Positions 12,701 through 27,800 of a stretch of DNA of 64,000 nt are shown here, piece after piece. The first letter of the stretch is position 1, and each line of letters opens with the position of its first letter. The stretch spans positions 992,001 to 1,056,000 of the forward strand of contig VWZP01003889.1 in NCBI GenBank assembly GCA_013396995.1. The letters are read 5' to 3'. Position numbers and translations under genes: made by a program. The notes under the pieces are model-generated. The model searched no databases and was not told where the DNA came from. It was given only the letters and a program-made list of their open reading frames with translations. This DNA comes from Dicaeum eximium. Taxonomy: Eukaryota > Chordata > Aves > Passeriformes > Dicaeidae.

Positions 12701-15700
12701 GTCCATTCACATGAAATGACCTCTTTAACATAAACACTAGGAATATCACAGAGATATTGATCTTTGATTTAGCCCTGCCCCCATGTGGTCTCTTATGTAG
12801 CTTTCTAGCACTCAGTAAAGTCAAGATATTTCTTGCCACCTTCTATTCTTATTTTTAGCTTTCTCCATCCACTTGTTCTACAATTTCATCTTGATCTACC
12901 TGCTGTCTTCACTCCTTCCCATTTCTCATTCTCTTTCAAGTCTTTCTAACTATGACTGGCCATTTCTAAGTAGGTCCACACAAATATTCCCATGATCCAC
13001 ACCCAGCTGTGGTGTACAACTGAGTCACTGCATTTTGATGTGAGTCATATTGGTTGAGCAGAGATATCTGAGCAGTAAAATTCAGAGGAAACTACAATTC
13101 ACAGATATTATACTGGACAGGAACAGGAAGAGGGACAAATTCTCAGGTGTGTTTCTGTGGATGAGCTCTGCTCTCAGGAATCTCTTTCCCTCCCCATAAC
13201 AATATAAAGTAGTGCAACAATAATCCCATTAACCTGGGAAATTCTGAATAATAGAGTTTATTTGCATTTAAAACTCAAGGAAAGACTATGCAAAGGTTGC
13301 TCTTGCAGTGGAATTTATAGACTTTCAAGTTACAAGTGGACATTTTCAGAAGATGTGAAAGGAAATTGGGACAAGGAAACATTATTAATAGTTAGCAGCA
13401 TCTTCTTTTGCTCCCAAATTTTCCACCTTCTAGGAGCAAGTTGGCACTGTGAACTTTGTTGTATCAGAGAATGTTTTTTTGATCTTTGCACAATGGATGA
13501 CAGGTTAGACTGAAGTTTAACAAAGAGGGATTCTGCTGATATACCTTAGTTGTGTTCTTTTCTTCACAAACTCATCTAGCAAAATACTGTATGATCTTAC
13601 TCAGCTCCAGTTCAGTGAAACTCCTGAAGTTCAGTACAGGTTCCCTACATTCAAAGACTGCATTCAGACTTCTCTAACCCATTTTAAAGGGTTTTGATGT
13701 CATCATCTCTGGAGACACCATCCTTGCTACATCCCAGTCATACACCAACTGCATCTCTAATGGTAAATGCTCATCCAAGCAACTTTTCTTTCTCAGAATA
13801 TGCAGAGCCTTTTTCCAGACATCAGCCTGGAAACACATTCCTGCCTTCTGTCTTTTCCACTTGACATCAGCTCTGAAAACACAAGCCTAGAAATGAAGAT
13901 GCTGCCTGTGGAGTTTGTTGCCCTCCTACCCTGATCACCAGAGGACAATCTTTCCTTTTTGCTAGCAACACACCCCATTTCATCAGGAACATGAAAACTT
14001 TGTGTTGGTTTGAAACAAGCAAAGCAGAAAACCTTCCCTGTATGAAACAGAGTATATTCCATTTCCCCAGGCAATATAATGCCCTGTGTAACCCTAACAC
14101 CAGTCAGAAATAGTTATAAATAAGTGCTTATGACTACATGAGCTGACTTTTGGTGATAAACTACTTAATCATGAGCTAATGGCTCTCTTACAGTCAGTTA
14201 TTCCAGTGCCAGAGTCTGCTGGCTCAAGTTGCCCTATATGCCCTGGTGTTAATTACTTTGACTAACTACAGGAGCAACTTATTAAATTTACTGATTGCCC
14301 TGTCTATAAACCAATATTTTCCAATTCTTCTGCATCCATAACCAGAGTACTGCTCTGTTTAGCACTGATAATTTTTCATTGGCCTATGTTGCTTTTGTAG
14401 AAATTCAATGAACTTTCCCTCTGTATACAGGGCCAGCACAGCACACTTAGATTCAGTGATTAAGTTGTGTTTTGTTATAGCCCTCTCCAAGGGGCAATTT
14501 TTCTTCCAACTCCAAGGTTTTAACATTTAGCAATCAGTAAAATAGACAAATATCATATGCTTTTGGTATTAAGATATATGGGACCTCATTCAATTTACAT
14601 CTTCTTCCAGTGCTGCTGAACTATTCTTGCAATTTGCAGAGATGCTGTAGCAGTTCAGGCATTATTAACAGTGCCATTTTCAATTTCTTTCAAGATCAAG
14701 TTAATGTCGTTGTCATCACTATGTTCAGTGCCCCACCTGAGCTGACAATTATGAAAGGAAGAACACCACTGGAAAAAATATGTACCAGGGAATAAATTAT
14801 TTCTGTCTACTATTACATTTTTCCATCCTCTCCCATCACTAACTAGTTTCTGAAATCCCTGCTTATTTTGGTCTTGGAAGACCACAAATTTAAACATCTT
14901 TGCTTAGTGTATCTTGAAGCAGACTACAAAGGCCACCCTTCTGCTAGGCACATCAAACTTGGATCTCTCAGGGGCAGAGTGGGTGAGTACCCTGCTCCCC
15001 TCTCAGTCAGTATAATTACTTACCCCTGTGCCTCACCAGTGGCTGCTGGCAGAGCCCAGAGCAGGCAGTGATGGAATATTGCCTCTGGTACCACAGGGTG
15101 ACAATGGCCAGCTCTCACATTTGTTTGGGACAGCCTGAAGAGGAACAGAACTGTAATTTCTGGTGTCTCTAGTGCATTACCTTCCATAGGTGTAATTCCC
15201 TTTAGCTGTTCAGGCAGTCATCTGATTTTGAGGTGGTGTGGCAGCACAGCAGAGGCTGCTCAGCACAGGAGAATTAAGGGGTCATTAAACACCTTGGTAC
15301 CTCCTTCTGGAGGCAATGCAGCTTAATTAGCATAAGGACCCAAGGCTTTCCAAGGTACAGTAACTTCCCCAAACTGTTTTATGGCATTTCAGTATTGCCC
15401 AGAATCTCAGCAGAACAGGGTCTTTTTGCAAGTCAATTCCCCCCATGCAGCATTCTGCATACTTTGCAAAGGAATTTTCAGAAGGCAGCACCTGATTATG
15501 CCTAAGACAACAGAATATTTCCATGGTCAAGTGACAGACTCCTAGGAGTCATTTACCTTTATTTGGAGTAAGGAATGTAAAGAAGAAACAGACAATGAGG
15601 ATTTCAGCTCTTTCTGTGTATTATAAAAATCACACTACGTTTTAAAAAGCAGTAACATTATTTATTTTAAAAATATTTATACTGTATTCAAAAAAAGAGA

Positions 15701-17370
15701 GCCATTGTAGAAAAATAAAACCAAAAAAGCAATTGAATACATTTCAGTTTTGTCACTGAGCTGCTATTTTACCAGGCACTAGAATTTAATAGTTACCTTG
15801 TATCATCATGAAGCACAAAGTTCTGTGAGTCCATGCTGTTCTGGAAGTAAGCCAGACAATGAAATAATGAGGGATTTGGACACGAGTCAGAGATAAATTA
15901 CTCTGAATACTACAGAAGGAAAGAAAAAAAGAAATAATAAAAAATATAATTGACCACAACAGAATAAAAATCTCAGTGTTTTAGAAATCATTGGTCATTT
16001 TTCTAATGCTGCAGCCAGGGAGATAATGAAGAACCTAAACCCAAATGGCTTTCTTTTCAGAGATTTTGAGCACTCTTTCACACAGCTGGAGTGCTTTCTG
16101 CTCAGTTTAAATGCTATTTCTTTCTAAAAGAAGTAATTTCCCACGCTGCTGTCTGTCACCTTTCACAGTGTTATGACTACAAGCAGTCAAAACCTTATGA
16201 TGACACAGACTTCTCTTGAAAAAGGACAATTAGTTCTAAAAAAATTATGTTTCATGGTGAAGCTCAGATTTGCAAATTTCATAAAGCTTTTCTACTGGAA
16301 ACCTGGGTCAGACTTTTCAACTTTGGAGTACATTCAACTTGGAAACGTTTAAAATATTTCTTCCAAGGAACCAGAAGTACTATGAATCCCACTGTGAATC
16401 AAAGAATTTAGGATCAAGGCAGTGCTTGGCATTTCATTGATCGAGTTTCCCTGTCACAAAATTTTGTTCTTAAAAATTACAAGCTTTCAGTTCCAATATG
16501 ATGATATTAAATAAAATTCCAAAATCTCAGGCCTACCAAAACCCATATTTGCAAATGTGTAGTCATGAGATCCAATTACTCAGCAGTCCAGGTGCTTTTA
16601 GGAGAGTGAGGTTTCACCTAAAATGAGACAAATTACATGGCTTTTGGTTCTAATCTCTTGGAGATCACAGGGAGCACATTTCATTTCACAAAATGAAATT
16701 TGTCACGTGTCATTTATAAGCCTTTTTTCTCATTTTTTCTGGATTACAACTCTGGACAAGACATAAATAAAATATTTTTAAAAATGTAGAAAGTTAAGAC
16801 TCACAGCCAGCTTTAGACAGTGAGATCCCCAAGGGCCACTGTCTCTTTATATTTGGATAGAGCTCTTTGGGACCTCTTACTAGAAAGAGTTAGCTGCATA
16901 AAAGAGAAAGAGTTTACTGCATAAAAATAGTCATTAATGTGGCAGAGTCAGAGGGGTCCCAAGGCACATGTGTAAGGTGATTTGTAAAGAGCAGAAGATA
17001 AGGATTTTTGCCTTTTTATTTCTTTTTTACCACAAAGAGAAACCATCTTTTTATCAATCCACACTCCAAGCAGTAAATTATGTGTTATGGAAATTATTGA
17101 TAAATATACATTCATATTCCTCAAGTAAGCCCTTCCACTCAATGCCACTCCAAGAATGGGGTGGGAAAAAACTTCTCTTGATACAAGGCACAAAGGATTG
17201 AGGGACTTAAGAACCACCTATGAGGAAAAAACCCAGAAAACCTCATTCCTCTTCCCCAAATCTACCTTGCTCAAAAGAATGAAAGGCCCATATCCTAAGT
17301 TCCCTTCCAGACATTTGCTAAAGCTTGCTCTGGTTTACCTCCTCGACTGTTTGATCAGACCTATTTGCTC

Positions 17371-17389
17371 AAAAAAAAAAAAAAAAAAA
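17371..17389. repeat. Poly-A tract, 19 bp
   Basis: An uninterrupted run of 19 A. I looked for a retroposed body upstream but recognised none, so I call it a simple repeat and not a retrocopy tail. Confidence 0.75.
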
Positions 17390-20300
17390 GTTATTTACTT
17401 CTAAAACCTTCTCTCTACATATGGATCAATAAAGACTCCAATGGAAAAAGCAGCTCTTATCTCATTGCCATTGCTGCATTTGCATTTACATCCCTTGAGA
17501 GTGATCAGAGACACGGGGCCCTGCTGATCTCCTGAACTTCCCAGGACGTGTGCTAGGGGGAATAGTGTGTTTGTGTGGGTGGATGCTTGCTCATCAGAGA
17601 CTACCAAAAAAAACAACATTAAAAATGTAGCTAATACACAGCCTATGTGGTAGAAAATAATGCCTTTTACGCAAATTTTGTTAAGAAGTCCTGAGGATTC
17701 TTTTCTAAAAGTGGTTTCAAATGTTATCTGTGGACTTTTCCTGCTTCTCAGTAATCAGCATTGATTGGCTGGGCTGTGTACAGTGTTGTGCATGCAAACC
17801 AGGTACAAAATTGTTGTTAGCACTGGAAAATCACCTGCCTTTAGGCTGCACTCTGTGGATGCAAATTTAGGCTGCTCATAAATGGAAAGCTTGAATGGGG
17901 TACAGAATGCCCCTGAGCTACAGCTCAGAATATTAATCAGTTTGAAATATATTTAGACTGGATGAGCTGGGATTAATAACATCTCAGAGATAATAGCTCT
18001 TTCTTCTTTAGATAATCAATCCAGGTTTTACTTATTACTGTTTTATAGCAGCATGATGGCCCTGTGAAACAAATAGGAGGTTCTGAAGTTTCCTAGTGAG
18101 CAGCTTTGCCCACGTGTCAAGGTCTTTCATCTCAAGCAGTGTTTGTGGTCCCAGATGAAAGGTGAAAGCCTGAGTCAGCAAAAGGCTTACACTCAGACCT
18201 TACTGATGACCTAAATACAGGACTTCAGTTTCTGAGAAGTGATTTTGAAATACGAGATAAATATGCCACAGCTCTTATGCAGCATGGTTTCCAACTTATT
18301 TTACTGCTGACTCTCAGCCTAAAATGAGATTTTATACAACCCAACCCAAAAGTGGAAGTTTATCCTAGAACTGCTGATGGACTCTCTGTAATACAATATA
18401 TGCCAATGCTTTTAAAATTCTTTACCTATAATTTAATTTTCAGAAAAGGAGCAGAGAAGAATGAAACCTACCATTAATACAGTTTTTTCACTGTGAAAAG
18501 ATCTTAGGGTATTTCTATGCTTTACCCCAGGGTAATTCACCTTTCACTTGCTAGCAAAAAAAAATCACTCCATAGAAAGAATTGCCTCAAGGCACTTGAC
18601 AAAACTTGAACTATTCCATTAATGAGATTTTAATGAGCTATCCAGTAAAGATAAGGGAATTTAACAAGGATTTTTTTTTCCTGTTCCACAACTACAGTTG
18701 TACCACAATAGACCACAAACAAAAACATCTGTCATTCTTCCTGGTTTTACAGAAGGGCTAAATCAGACCTAATACTTCTTGTTGCAATGCTGTAGTGCTA
18801 GTTACAAAAACACCTTTATGCTTTCCTCTCAGCAGCAGAAACCTTGTTATTCCAAACACTGAAAGTTGACCAACTGGATGCATCTTCCAGGCCATGTTTT
18901 GCTAGTCTTGGCAAAATAACCTCAATGCAGAATTTCTTTCTTCTAACACTGCATTTAGTTTCAACACTTCAGCCTTTTGTCCCTGAAAAAAAAAAAGGGA
19001 TTAACAATCTTATGCCAGAAATTCCAGGTAATACAGGTAATACTCATGATCTAGATTTTTCTGATGTGACCTTCAGGTCATTAGCAGTATGTTGGGTATT
19101 TCGTTATGTATGAACTCCTCTGGATGTTTATTCTGCACCATGCAGATCCCTTTTCCATAGGATCCTACTTTCCAGTTGTAATTCAATTGCTGTCACTGGC
19201 ATTCCTCTTCTCCAGCTTATTCTCTGCACCCCCTGTACCCAGGAAGGAAAATGGGATTGTGTGGGATTGGACAGCTGTGGGCATTTTCCAACACAATAAC
19301 ACAAAGGTCTTACTTGCCAGCTATCCCACCCCCCTTAAAAAAAATAGAATGGAAATCTCCACAGTCACCTCATTTGCAGTAGGGGAAGAAATAATATTTA
19401 TAATATTTTAAAATAAATGGAAAAGGAGAAAGAAACTTTTCTTGAATCTAAGTTATTTTTGACGGTTACAGCCTTTACATACTTTTGATCCCAGATCCTC
19501 TCATCTCCAGCCATAACAAATTTTTTAAGCAAATAAATAATCATTACCACAGAAGTAGAAGAGTGCCACATACTAATTACATTTATAATTTGTGAGGAAA
19601 TTAAATTGCTGTGATCACTGACAGGGAAAACAATATACAACATGGTATTTGTTCAGAACAAATATAAAAATAAGAGCTAAAACCAAGCAGGAGTAACACT
19701 TCTCTTTGAACTCCTAAATTGTTTGTTTCAGTTAGCAACTAACAGGCACACACAGCAGAGTCTGACCACCTCAGAGAGAACAGAAAGGACTTCTTCAGAT
19801 CTCCTCAGAGAACATCTGCAATTGCAAATCAGATCATGGAACAAACACAGAGCAGTAAAGAAACCTCCTCCAGTCTGAATCTAATCCAGCTCTGTGACAC
19901 TAGTGAAGCTAATTTAGGTGTCCTGGTTTAATAACCTCTTTTACAATGAAAACAACACTAAAGAAGGTTTAGCTACTAATTTTTATGAAGTATCTTAATA
20001 TTTAGTTTTCAGGTAACTTTAGGAATTGAGCACATGTTACTTCCTTCACTTTCCCAAGGCTCCAGCACAAGAGCAGCAGTGTTACCCCAGGTGAGCAGGG
20101 TCAGCAGCAGAGCTGGAACAGCAGTGCTCAGCTCAGGGATACTCCATGGTCCCCTGGTCCAGAAGGCAATCAGAAAACAGAGGCACCACTGCCCCCTGAT
20201 CACCAGTTTGTCCAGAGGTGCTATTTGTACCTCTGAAAGCACTCCTGACCAGCTAATCTGGAGGGCACACACTGAGGAACCAGAATCGAGCAGCATATTT

Positions 20301-22831
20301 AAATTTCTTATCCTGAGCACCTAAGAAATCTCTTTCACTGTATGTCCCTTTTCCCTTTACATTAATCTCCAGATCAGGGTATATGCATTACTCAAAAAGT
20401 CCCAATAAAATCCAAGTGTGGTTATAATTTTCCATAAACTGTATAAAATCAGCTCCTTTCTGAGATGACACTTTCAGTGTTTGGTTTCTCCACTCCCACA
20501 CACGTTTCAGATAGCCTAAAATGGCACAAGGACTCTGTTGAGCATGATTTATTGCCTTGATTTATTGAACTGAGCAATGACAGAGCTCCCACTTGACAAG
20601 TTTTCGTTTCTTCATGGCAAGTAATTAGCCTTCATATTGCCAAAGGGCCCTTCAGCTGCCCTGTCAATGCTGCTCCAACCTAATGAAAATACATCATCTT
20701 ATCACAGTAAGACATTTACATTATTCACATGCTGCTTTCCAGTGGCCTCTCATTAGCTCCAGCCCGCTTAACTTTGCTGGTTTATTTGCTGCAGCAAAAC
20801 AAAAAATATGATTCTCAAGGAGGAAGGGAATCACCCAGCTGCAACTTTGCCTCTCTGCTGGGTTAAAATGACGTCTTCTGACACCCCCATGCCAATGATT
20901 TTGAAGAGAGAATGTGAGGATATACAGCCCAGCACACATTCCTGGCTATATATTTTCTTTTTAGCCTTCACAGAGCTGCATCAGAGCTGCATCCTGTCAT
21001 TAGGCACAGTCACAAATAACAGGTAGTGTTATAATCCACACTTCATCACAGTCATAATCCCTCTCCTACCTCTTCCTCCAGACAGGAGGTTTACAGCTCT
21101 CTGATCCTGATACCGACCTCATCTCCTGCCAAGCTGCCAGTGCTCTAGCAGCAAACAAAATCTATAACCACATCCCTGCCTCTTCCCTAACTGCCTGGGG
21201 GGAGGATAAATGTCAGTTCAACAACCCTGCTAACTCTTTCAGGCTGGGACCAAGTCCTGCAGGCAGCCAGTCCAGCTGGGGAGGAAGAGGAGCAGTGGGG
21301 GCTGTGCCAAGCCACAGTTCTGCCAGGTTACACAGAGGAACACGCTCTGCTGAGCACCCCCATAAAAACACACAAACTGGGCTCTCCCAGGAGATTGGCA
21401 AAGTGCCCCAGCACCTTAGCACACATCACACACAGACCTGCCCAAATAACTTTCATACAGCCAGTGCAGCTGCCAAGAGCAATTCTGCCCAGCAGCAAGA
21501 TCTTCAAGGCTGTACCAGACCACCCTGGACCCTGGTTAGGAAGTCAGACTGTGCCAGAACAATCACCTGATGAGAGTGAACAGACAAGCTGCCACAAAAT
21601 ATAAATTCAGCCAGGCTCTCTTATAAACAAATCATGATAGATCTTTTCAGAATTCTTTAGCATTCCAATCCACAGATTGGGATTTTAAGGTGCTTTCTCC
21701 ACCTTGCAATTATTTTGTTCCTGTTTCTGAGACAGGGAACTCTTCCACATCCACATAGAACAAGATCTGTCTCTTGACTGGGAGTCTGGACTGCCAGAGA
21801 GAGAAAGTAGAAAGCAAGGCGTCATTATGAAGAAAATCAAATTTCTTCATCTGGAATGGATGATGAAGAAAGATGAATTTTACCTTCTAGACTTCAAAAT
21901 CATCAGTGAATTGCTTAATCTACAGCAAGCATTTTCAGTCTGCCACCAGCAAGTATCAAAAAGAGGGATGAATCCTACTAGGAGACAAGCATATGGCAAA
22001 GATACTTCTACAGAAAGCTCCTTTCTTTGCAGAAGCTGCCTAATGGGCAGTGGAGTATTTAGAGAGTTTACATTCAAGAAGAAGCCAAATCACATCTGGA
22101 CTGCCAGAGCCTTGCTTTGGTTATGCCACATAACAGTCAAACCCTAGGTGGATGCAAAAGGGTAAAAGAGGGAATAAGGCCCCAACAGCTCTGCTAAACT
22201 GTGGCTTGTGGCTTTCCTCAGACCCTGCCTTCTCCAGGAGACATAAAAGAGGGAAAAAGAAATCTCACCATCCTCTGCTTAAGCCTAACAGACAAGGGTA
22301 GTGAGGAAAAGGTGAAGCATATTCTCAGTCTCTGCACTCCCACTGGATTGCACACCTGAGAAACACAACTGGAAATATTCATGAACTGGGCATTTTGCTC
22401 CCAGCAAGTGAGAGATAACAGATAAAAACAGTGTTCTCTAAATCCCACATTCTTTCCCACAGATCCTTTGGGGGATGATAAAGCCACATCTAACTCCAAG
22501 TTCTGGTTTTCTGCTTCTGCCTTTTACTGTCCATAGAAGGATTGTCTCATCATCAGTCTGCTACTTACTCTTTTGTTTTATTTCAGCTTTCAGGACAAAA
22601 AATTCCCTGATGTAAAACAACTGTCCAGTAGAGCAAAGCCCAAAAATGGATGTGGTCTTCTATTTGCTTGTGTTTATTTTTGCTGGTATTGCCTTTGATA
22701 CTAACACTGTATCTTTCTTTCAATCATCAAAGCACTTGGAACACTTTCTACTGCCCACTTAAGAAATATGATACTCATAAAACATTACTTGGGAGTAACA
22801 AAAATTGAGCTGTCCTACAGCCATGTATTCT

Positions 22832-22849
22832 AACAACAACAACAACAAA
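22832..22849. repeat. (AAC)6 microsatellite
   Basis: Six perfect AAC units followed by an A run. This is a simple repeat. Confidence 0.75.
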
Positions 22850-23698
22850 AAAGTTTGAATAAATTCATGCTATACAGTTTAAGTGTTGCTATTCCAACTG
22901 TGAGCAACTAGATACTTCATCTTGAGCTTGCTTTTCAAGGCAATGCCTTAGGAGGGTCTTCAGTCATAATTCCTTGCTCGTTCCAGAAGTTTCCCTATGC
23001 CAGTGCTATTATGCATAAGCATCCTTGGAAGCTGTGGCAGAAAGCAGATACTGGGCTTCTGCTATTAAGGCGAAAGGCTGCAGATAAATAAGGTTGTGGG
23101 GACCCAAGGGAATACACTGTATTTCTTCTAATTGCTTTTTTCCTTTTCAATCTGAATGTACAGTGACAAAAGCCTACTGAAATTTCAGGGTAGGGGATGA
23201 AGGGTGAGAACAGAAAAGTAATCATTTTTTCAAGTTTCCTTAAGCCCTAAGGGAGATTCAGTGTGAAGGCTTGAAAGTCAAAAAGTAGGTCCTGCTTTTC
23301 CATCTGAGTGATCAGAATAAAAAGAAATACGCTAAATTTGCCTGATAATTAAATCCTAAATGTAAAAATGAAAAAAGCAAAAGCCGAGAGTCAGGAGAAA
23401 ACTAAAGTACATTTGTAAGGATTTTCATGACAAAAGAAAATCCACCTTCTTTTCTTTCCTTTGACCCACTTATTATCAATTTCATTGAAATCTTGCTGTG
23501 GGTCATGTAAGCTCCAATGCCTCTCCTTTAAGCAGTAGGGAGCTTTCTTGTAGGCTGAAGGCTGTATGGCAGATTAAAAGGCTCCCCAGGATGTGGGGGC
23601 TTTTCAATCTCATTGATCCCCTTTTGTCTCCCCACTCTGCATTTCCTTATGAGGCTTTGTTATATTTCTGCCAACTCTGGAATTCTCATCCCTCCACC

Positions 23699-23716
23699 TT
23701 TTTTTTTTTTTTTTTT
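23699..23716. repeat. Poly-T tract, 18 bp
   Basis: An uninterrupted run of 18 T inside a pyrimidine-rich stretch (about 23690-23760). No element body was recognised next to it. Confidence 0.75.
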
Positions 23717-24831
23717 CTCCCACTGGCATTTTTCTTTCCTTTCTCTTTCTTTTTATGAGAAATCTCCCTAATATTTTATTACTTCCCCTTTGGTCATTTC
23801 TTCTTTCCTCAATCCCCTGTGGTGAGGGGATGCTGTCATTCCCTGTTGCATGTATCCCATCCAGGCAATGCTGGCATTTCTCTTCTCAAAGTACATTCCA
23901 CTGCACAGCTCAAAAACAGAGCTGTTTGCAACAGCCCTGGATCTGGTTTTCTCACAGAACTCCTAATTTCTGCTTAACTGCAGAGAGCTGTCCTCAGAGA
24001 TGACAATTCACATGCAGGCAGCTCATCTCTGAAAAGCTTTTTGTACTCACCTTGAAGGAGAACTGGAGAAAGCAGGGGGAAAGCTGTGGATCAGGGACTT
24101 TTTCCTGGTTTGGATATTGTTCAGTGGCTCTGAAATGACAGGCCAGTGTGCAGAGGTGGGTGCAGCCCAGATGGGAAGTGCAGACACAGATGGCAGCTGG
24201 AAGGCAGTGGCAGGGCAGGACATGATCTATTGTTAGATCTTGACGAGCTGGAACCAAGTCCTGCAAGCTGCTGAGCTAATGAGTCATGAGAACAGGACTG
24301 GAAGGAAGATGTCCCTCAGGATAAAACTGCTCTCCTTCAAGGACTGAACAGAGGCCCTGGGGAGAGGCTGAGTCAAGAGGAATTGCAGTTAATCAGTGTC
24401 ACCTCTTCTTGCTGCAAAGCACCCCCAAACCCCTTTCATTGCCAGTTACCAGCTGTGTTCCTCAAAGACCTTTACAATACACATTTCTCAAGCATCCTCA
24501 AGCAAAGCAGATTCCTCCATGGAGCCCTTAACTACGATTTTCAGCTCACCAATGTGTTACAGTCCTCGGTGTAACTCATGTGAGTCAAAGTAATGCAGAG
24601 ATTTTGCTTGCAGCAACAAAGTAAATATTAAATCTCCTTTTTAATTCATGTAAGGCATATGCAGAGCCAATGGGTTTTTATACCATTGCCAAGTTACCAA
24701 GTATTCTGCTTTTCCCTGCTTCTCTTGGTCTTGCAGAGCTCCTCCTCTTTATGTGAATTGTGAAGACTAAAATAGACACAACTGAGGGTAAAAAAAATCA
24801 CCAATGTTTTAAACTTTTTAGCAGTGTTTTT

Positions 24832-24833
<2 letters not shown>

Positions 24834-24862
<29 letters not shown>
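24834..24862. repeat. Poly-T tract, 29 bp
   Basis: The longest homopolymer in the window. It is followed within a few bases by an inverted repeat (AAAACTCC ... GGAGTTTT) and an A run at 24892-24901. The length of such a run is prone to error in sequencing and assembly. Confidence 0.85.
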
Positions 24863-27800
24863 GTTTAAAACTCCCAAAAGAAAGGAGTTTTTAAAAAAAA
24901 AGAGGGGTTGGGGTGGTGATGTCACAAGCATGATCCAAAAGCCAATGGCTTAGATATTCTTGAGATGCACACTTCTCTAGTCCATGCACCCCAGTGAAGG
25001 AGTCTCCCAAAATGCAATAGAAAGGATTTGTGCCTTCTATTCCTGCATTCTCACACAGAGGGACAACCCAAGAACTCTGACACACAGAACAAAACCAGAA
25101 TGGAACACCATAAGGGCTTCAAAATATTACTTCTGATATCCTTTTCTCACCACTTTCTCACATCTAGATTAGATGTCCAGCACGTAGGAGGTTGCAGGAG
25201 CTACATTCAACAAACACTTTTTCTCATATGAAATGAGGTAGCAGTAAAACTGCCAAATATCATATATCCAAAACACCAACCAGAAGAGTTAATAGAAAAC
25301 TCACTTCAGTAGACATAACTCCCATATCTTCCTCACAGACCTGTCACAAAAAGTGTATTTCCAGAGTAAAAATGGGACTCTTGCTGGGTGACATTACTTG
25401 TAGCACTAATTATGTGGTTATGAGAATAAGAAATTGGGTGTATAACCTACCTTCTTTTTCTTTCAATATATTTGTTCAATCACAGAAATTCCATTAGAAA
25501 AGAAGAAAACCAGGGTGAGGATGCATCTCAGCAATGCTTGGGCCACAAAGCATGAAAATGGTGATAACATGACAGGCTTTTTTAAAAAACTGAGATACTG
25601 GAGATGCCATCACAGAGTTTATATAAAATGTACATAGTGCAGCCAATTAATGCATCTAATCTGCATGGATAATGTCCATCCAATGTATATGCTAAGAGTC
25701 CCTCTTTGAAATGGCTGACATTAAATCCTTACAAGAGTTAACCCAGAAGTTTCTGTGCCTGAATCTCCACAAAGAGTGGAAGTTATTCACAGTTAAAACA
25801 AGGATGGGTGAAAGTGGAAATTACTGGCCCACACATCACACAGGATGACAGAAAGAGGACTTAAGTACCACTCTTAAAAGATGAAAAGTTCTGCTGTAGA
25901 AGGAAAAGACATAATCCCAGTGCCCCTGTAAACCCTGAGGTCAGTACTCCTCCCAGAAGCACAAAAGGCAGATAAATGCTCCCTGGAGCACTCTGACCAC
26001 TGTCATCTGTTCTGTGTAAACCCTGGCTGAGCTGGTTTTACAGCTTTTAAAAATCCTCATATCCAACTAAGAATTTTGGCATTACAGATGCCAGCCCAAC
26101 ATTTAAGAAGGGGGAAAAGATACACTAATAATACAGCACTGGATAAGAGTATTTTAAAGAGTTCTTTTCGTTTCAAAAAGATCAACTAAACTTGTTCTCA
26201 CCTTCTAATAAGAGTCCTCTGTGTATTCAAAGAATACAAATTGCACCAGAGGAGATATCAATTTTTATATAATTTATTAAAATAAATCATGATTAGTATA
26301 ATATTATCTGTTGATTCTTGTTATCTGTTACAATGAGATGAAAGAACAAATAAAAAAGGTATTTTAATTAGATGTTTCTTCATTATAATATTCTTATCAG
26401 TACTCATTTCTTAACAAATGCAAGGCAACCATGTTATTTAAGGAAACAAGCCTGGGAAATAATTACATCCTTAAATAAAATTCAAAAACTCCTTATTGCC
26501 AACTTCTTGTTGCTGGAAGGTAAGAAAATACATTAAAAATGCACAAAGGTACAGCTGCTCCAGTGCAGCGCCAATGGCTCCTGCTTTTTGCAGGTCATTT
26601 TAATGACACATTTATGTGCCAAATCTAAACTGTCAATGCTTTAAAATGCCAAGAGGGAAAAGAGAAGTAATAATGGAAGTGAAAAAAACAGGGCTCATAG
26701 GGACATGTCAATTTATTATTTACAAAGCAAATTCGGGGGTTTATTCTCTGATAAGGACTTCAGGTACGAACTTTGGTGAGTCATTTTAAGACAGATCTGA
26801 AGAAAGGCTTTGGTTCCACAGTCCTGCCTCATTTCCATTTGAGCAATGCAAATCCAAGTTGCAGTCCTGAGTAAAATCATGCAGGTGGCACTCCACAGAC
26901 TCTTTACCTTTCTTTCCCTGTCCTGTGTGCTCTCTTCTCCGCCTGCTGAGCTCTGCAAGGAGCTGTCTGGCTTCCCCCACTCCTGTGATGGGGACAGGGG
27001 ATGTCTGGTTCAGCTTAGGTCACAATGTCCTGGAGGAAGAGATGAGCAGTAATTTTAAAGCTGGTACACTTAGTGGCAGAGCTAAGCTAAACTGCTGGGC
27101 CAGCACTACTGGGACCCAGGCTTTAGGAACAAAATTCCAGGTTGATGCAAACACAGCCCCATCATTAGAGAAGGAAGAGCTGGAAACTGGACTACTACAG
27201 GAATGTAACCTCTAACATAATAGGAGCAGTTAATTAAGAACAGAAAAAAGGAAAATAGTGTAGGGAAAGAAGAAAAAAATTCAAAAGAAAGAATACAGGC
27301 ATATTAATCCATGCCTGGCCTGTAACAAACAGAAGGAACCCTATCAAAAAAGTTTAACTTCAGTTGGAAAAACAACCCAAAACCAACCAACTTTAAATAA
27401 AAGTTTAAAAAGGAAGAAGCAGAAAAGAAATGACAATTTCACCTTCAGATAAAAGCTACTAAGAGAAAAAGAAAGCACAGAATGTAACAGAGTATTTTCT
27501 TTAAAAAAATATTTTACATATTTCAATTCTCGTGTTCCCCTTGGGGTTTGCATATTTCAGTCACACAGTTATCCAATTAAAATGAAAACTCTGCATTATC
27601 CTTTAGGCGAGGACAGCTGCCAGCTGCTAAGTTTTATAAAGTCTTTAATCTTGTCCATAAATATTTAACAAGAATTGGTTGGTACACAAGCCAAAGTAAA
27701 GTAAGAAATCAAAGGCATGAGCTCTCCAATAACCTCTGTATTGTCTGAATGGAGATGAACTACTGGAACAAAATTACGACTTCTCCCTTTTTATGTTAAA

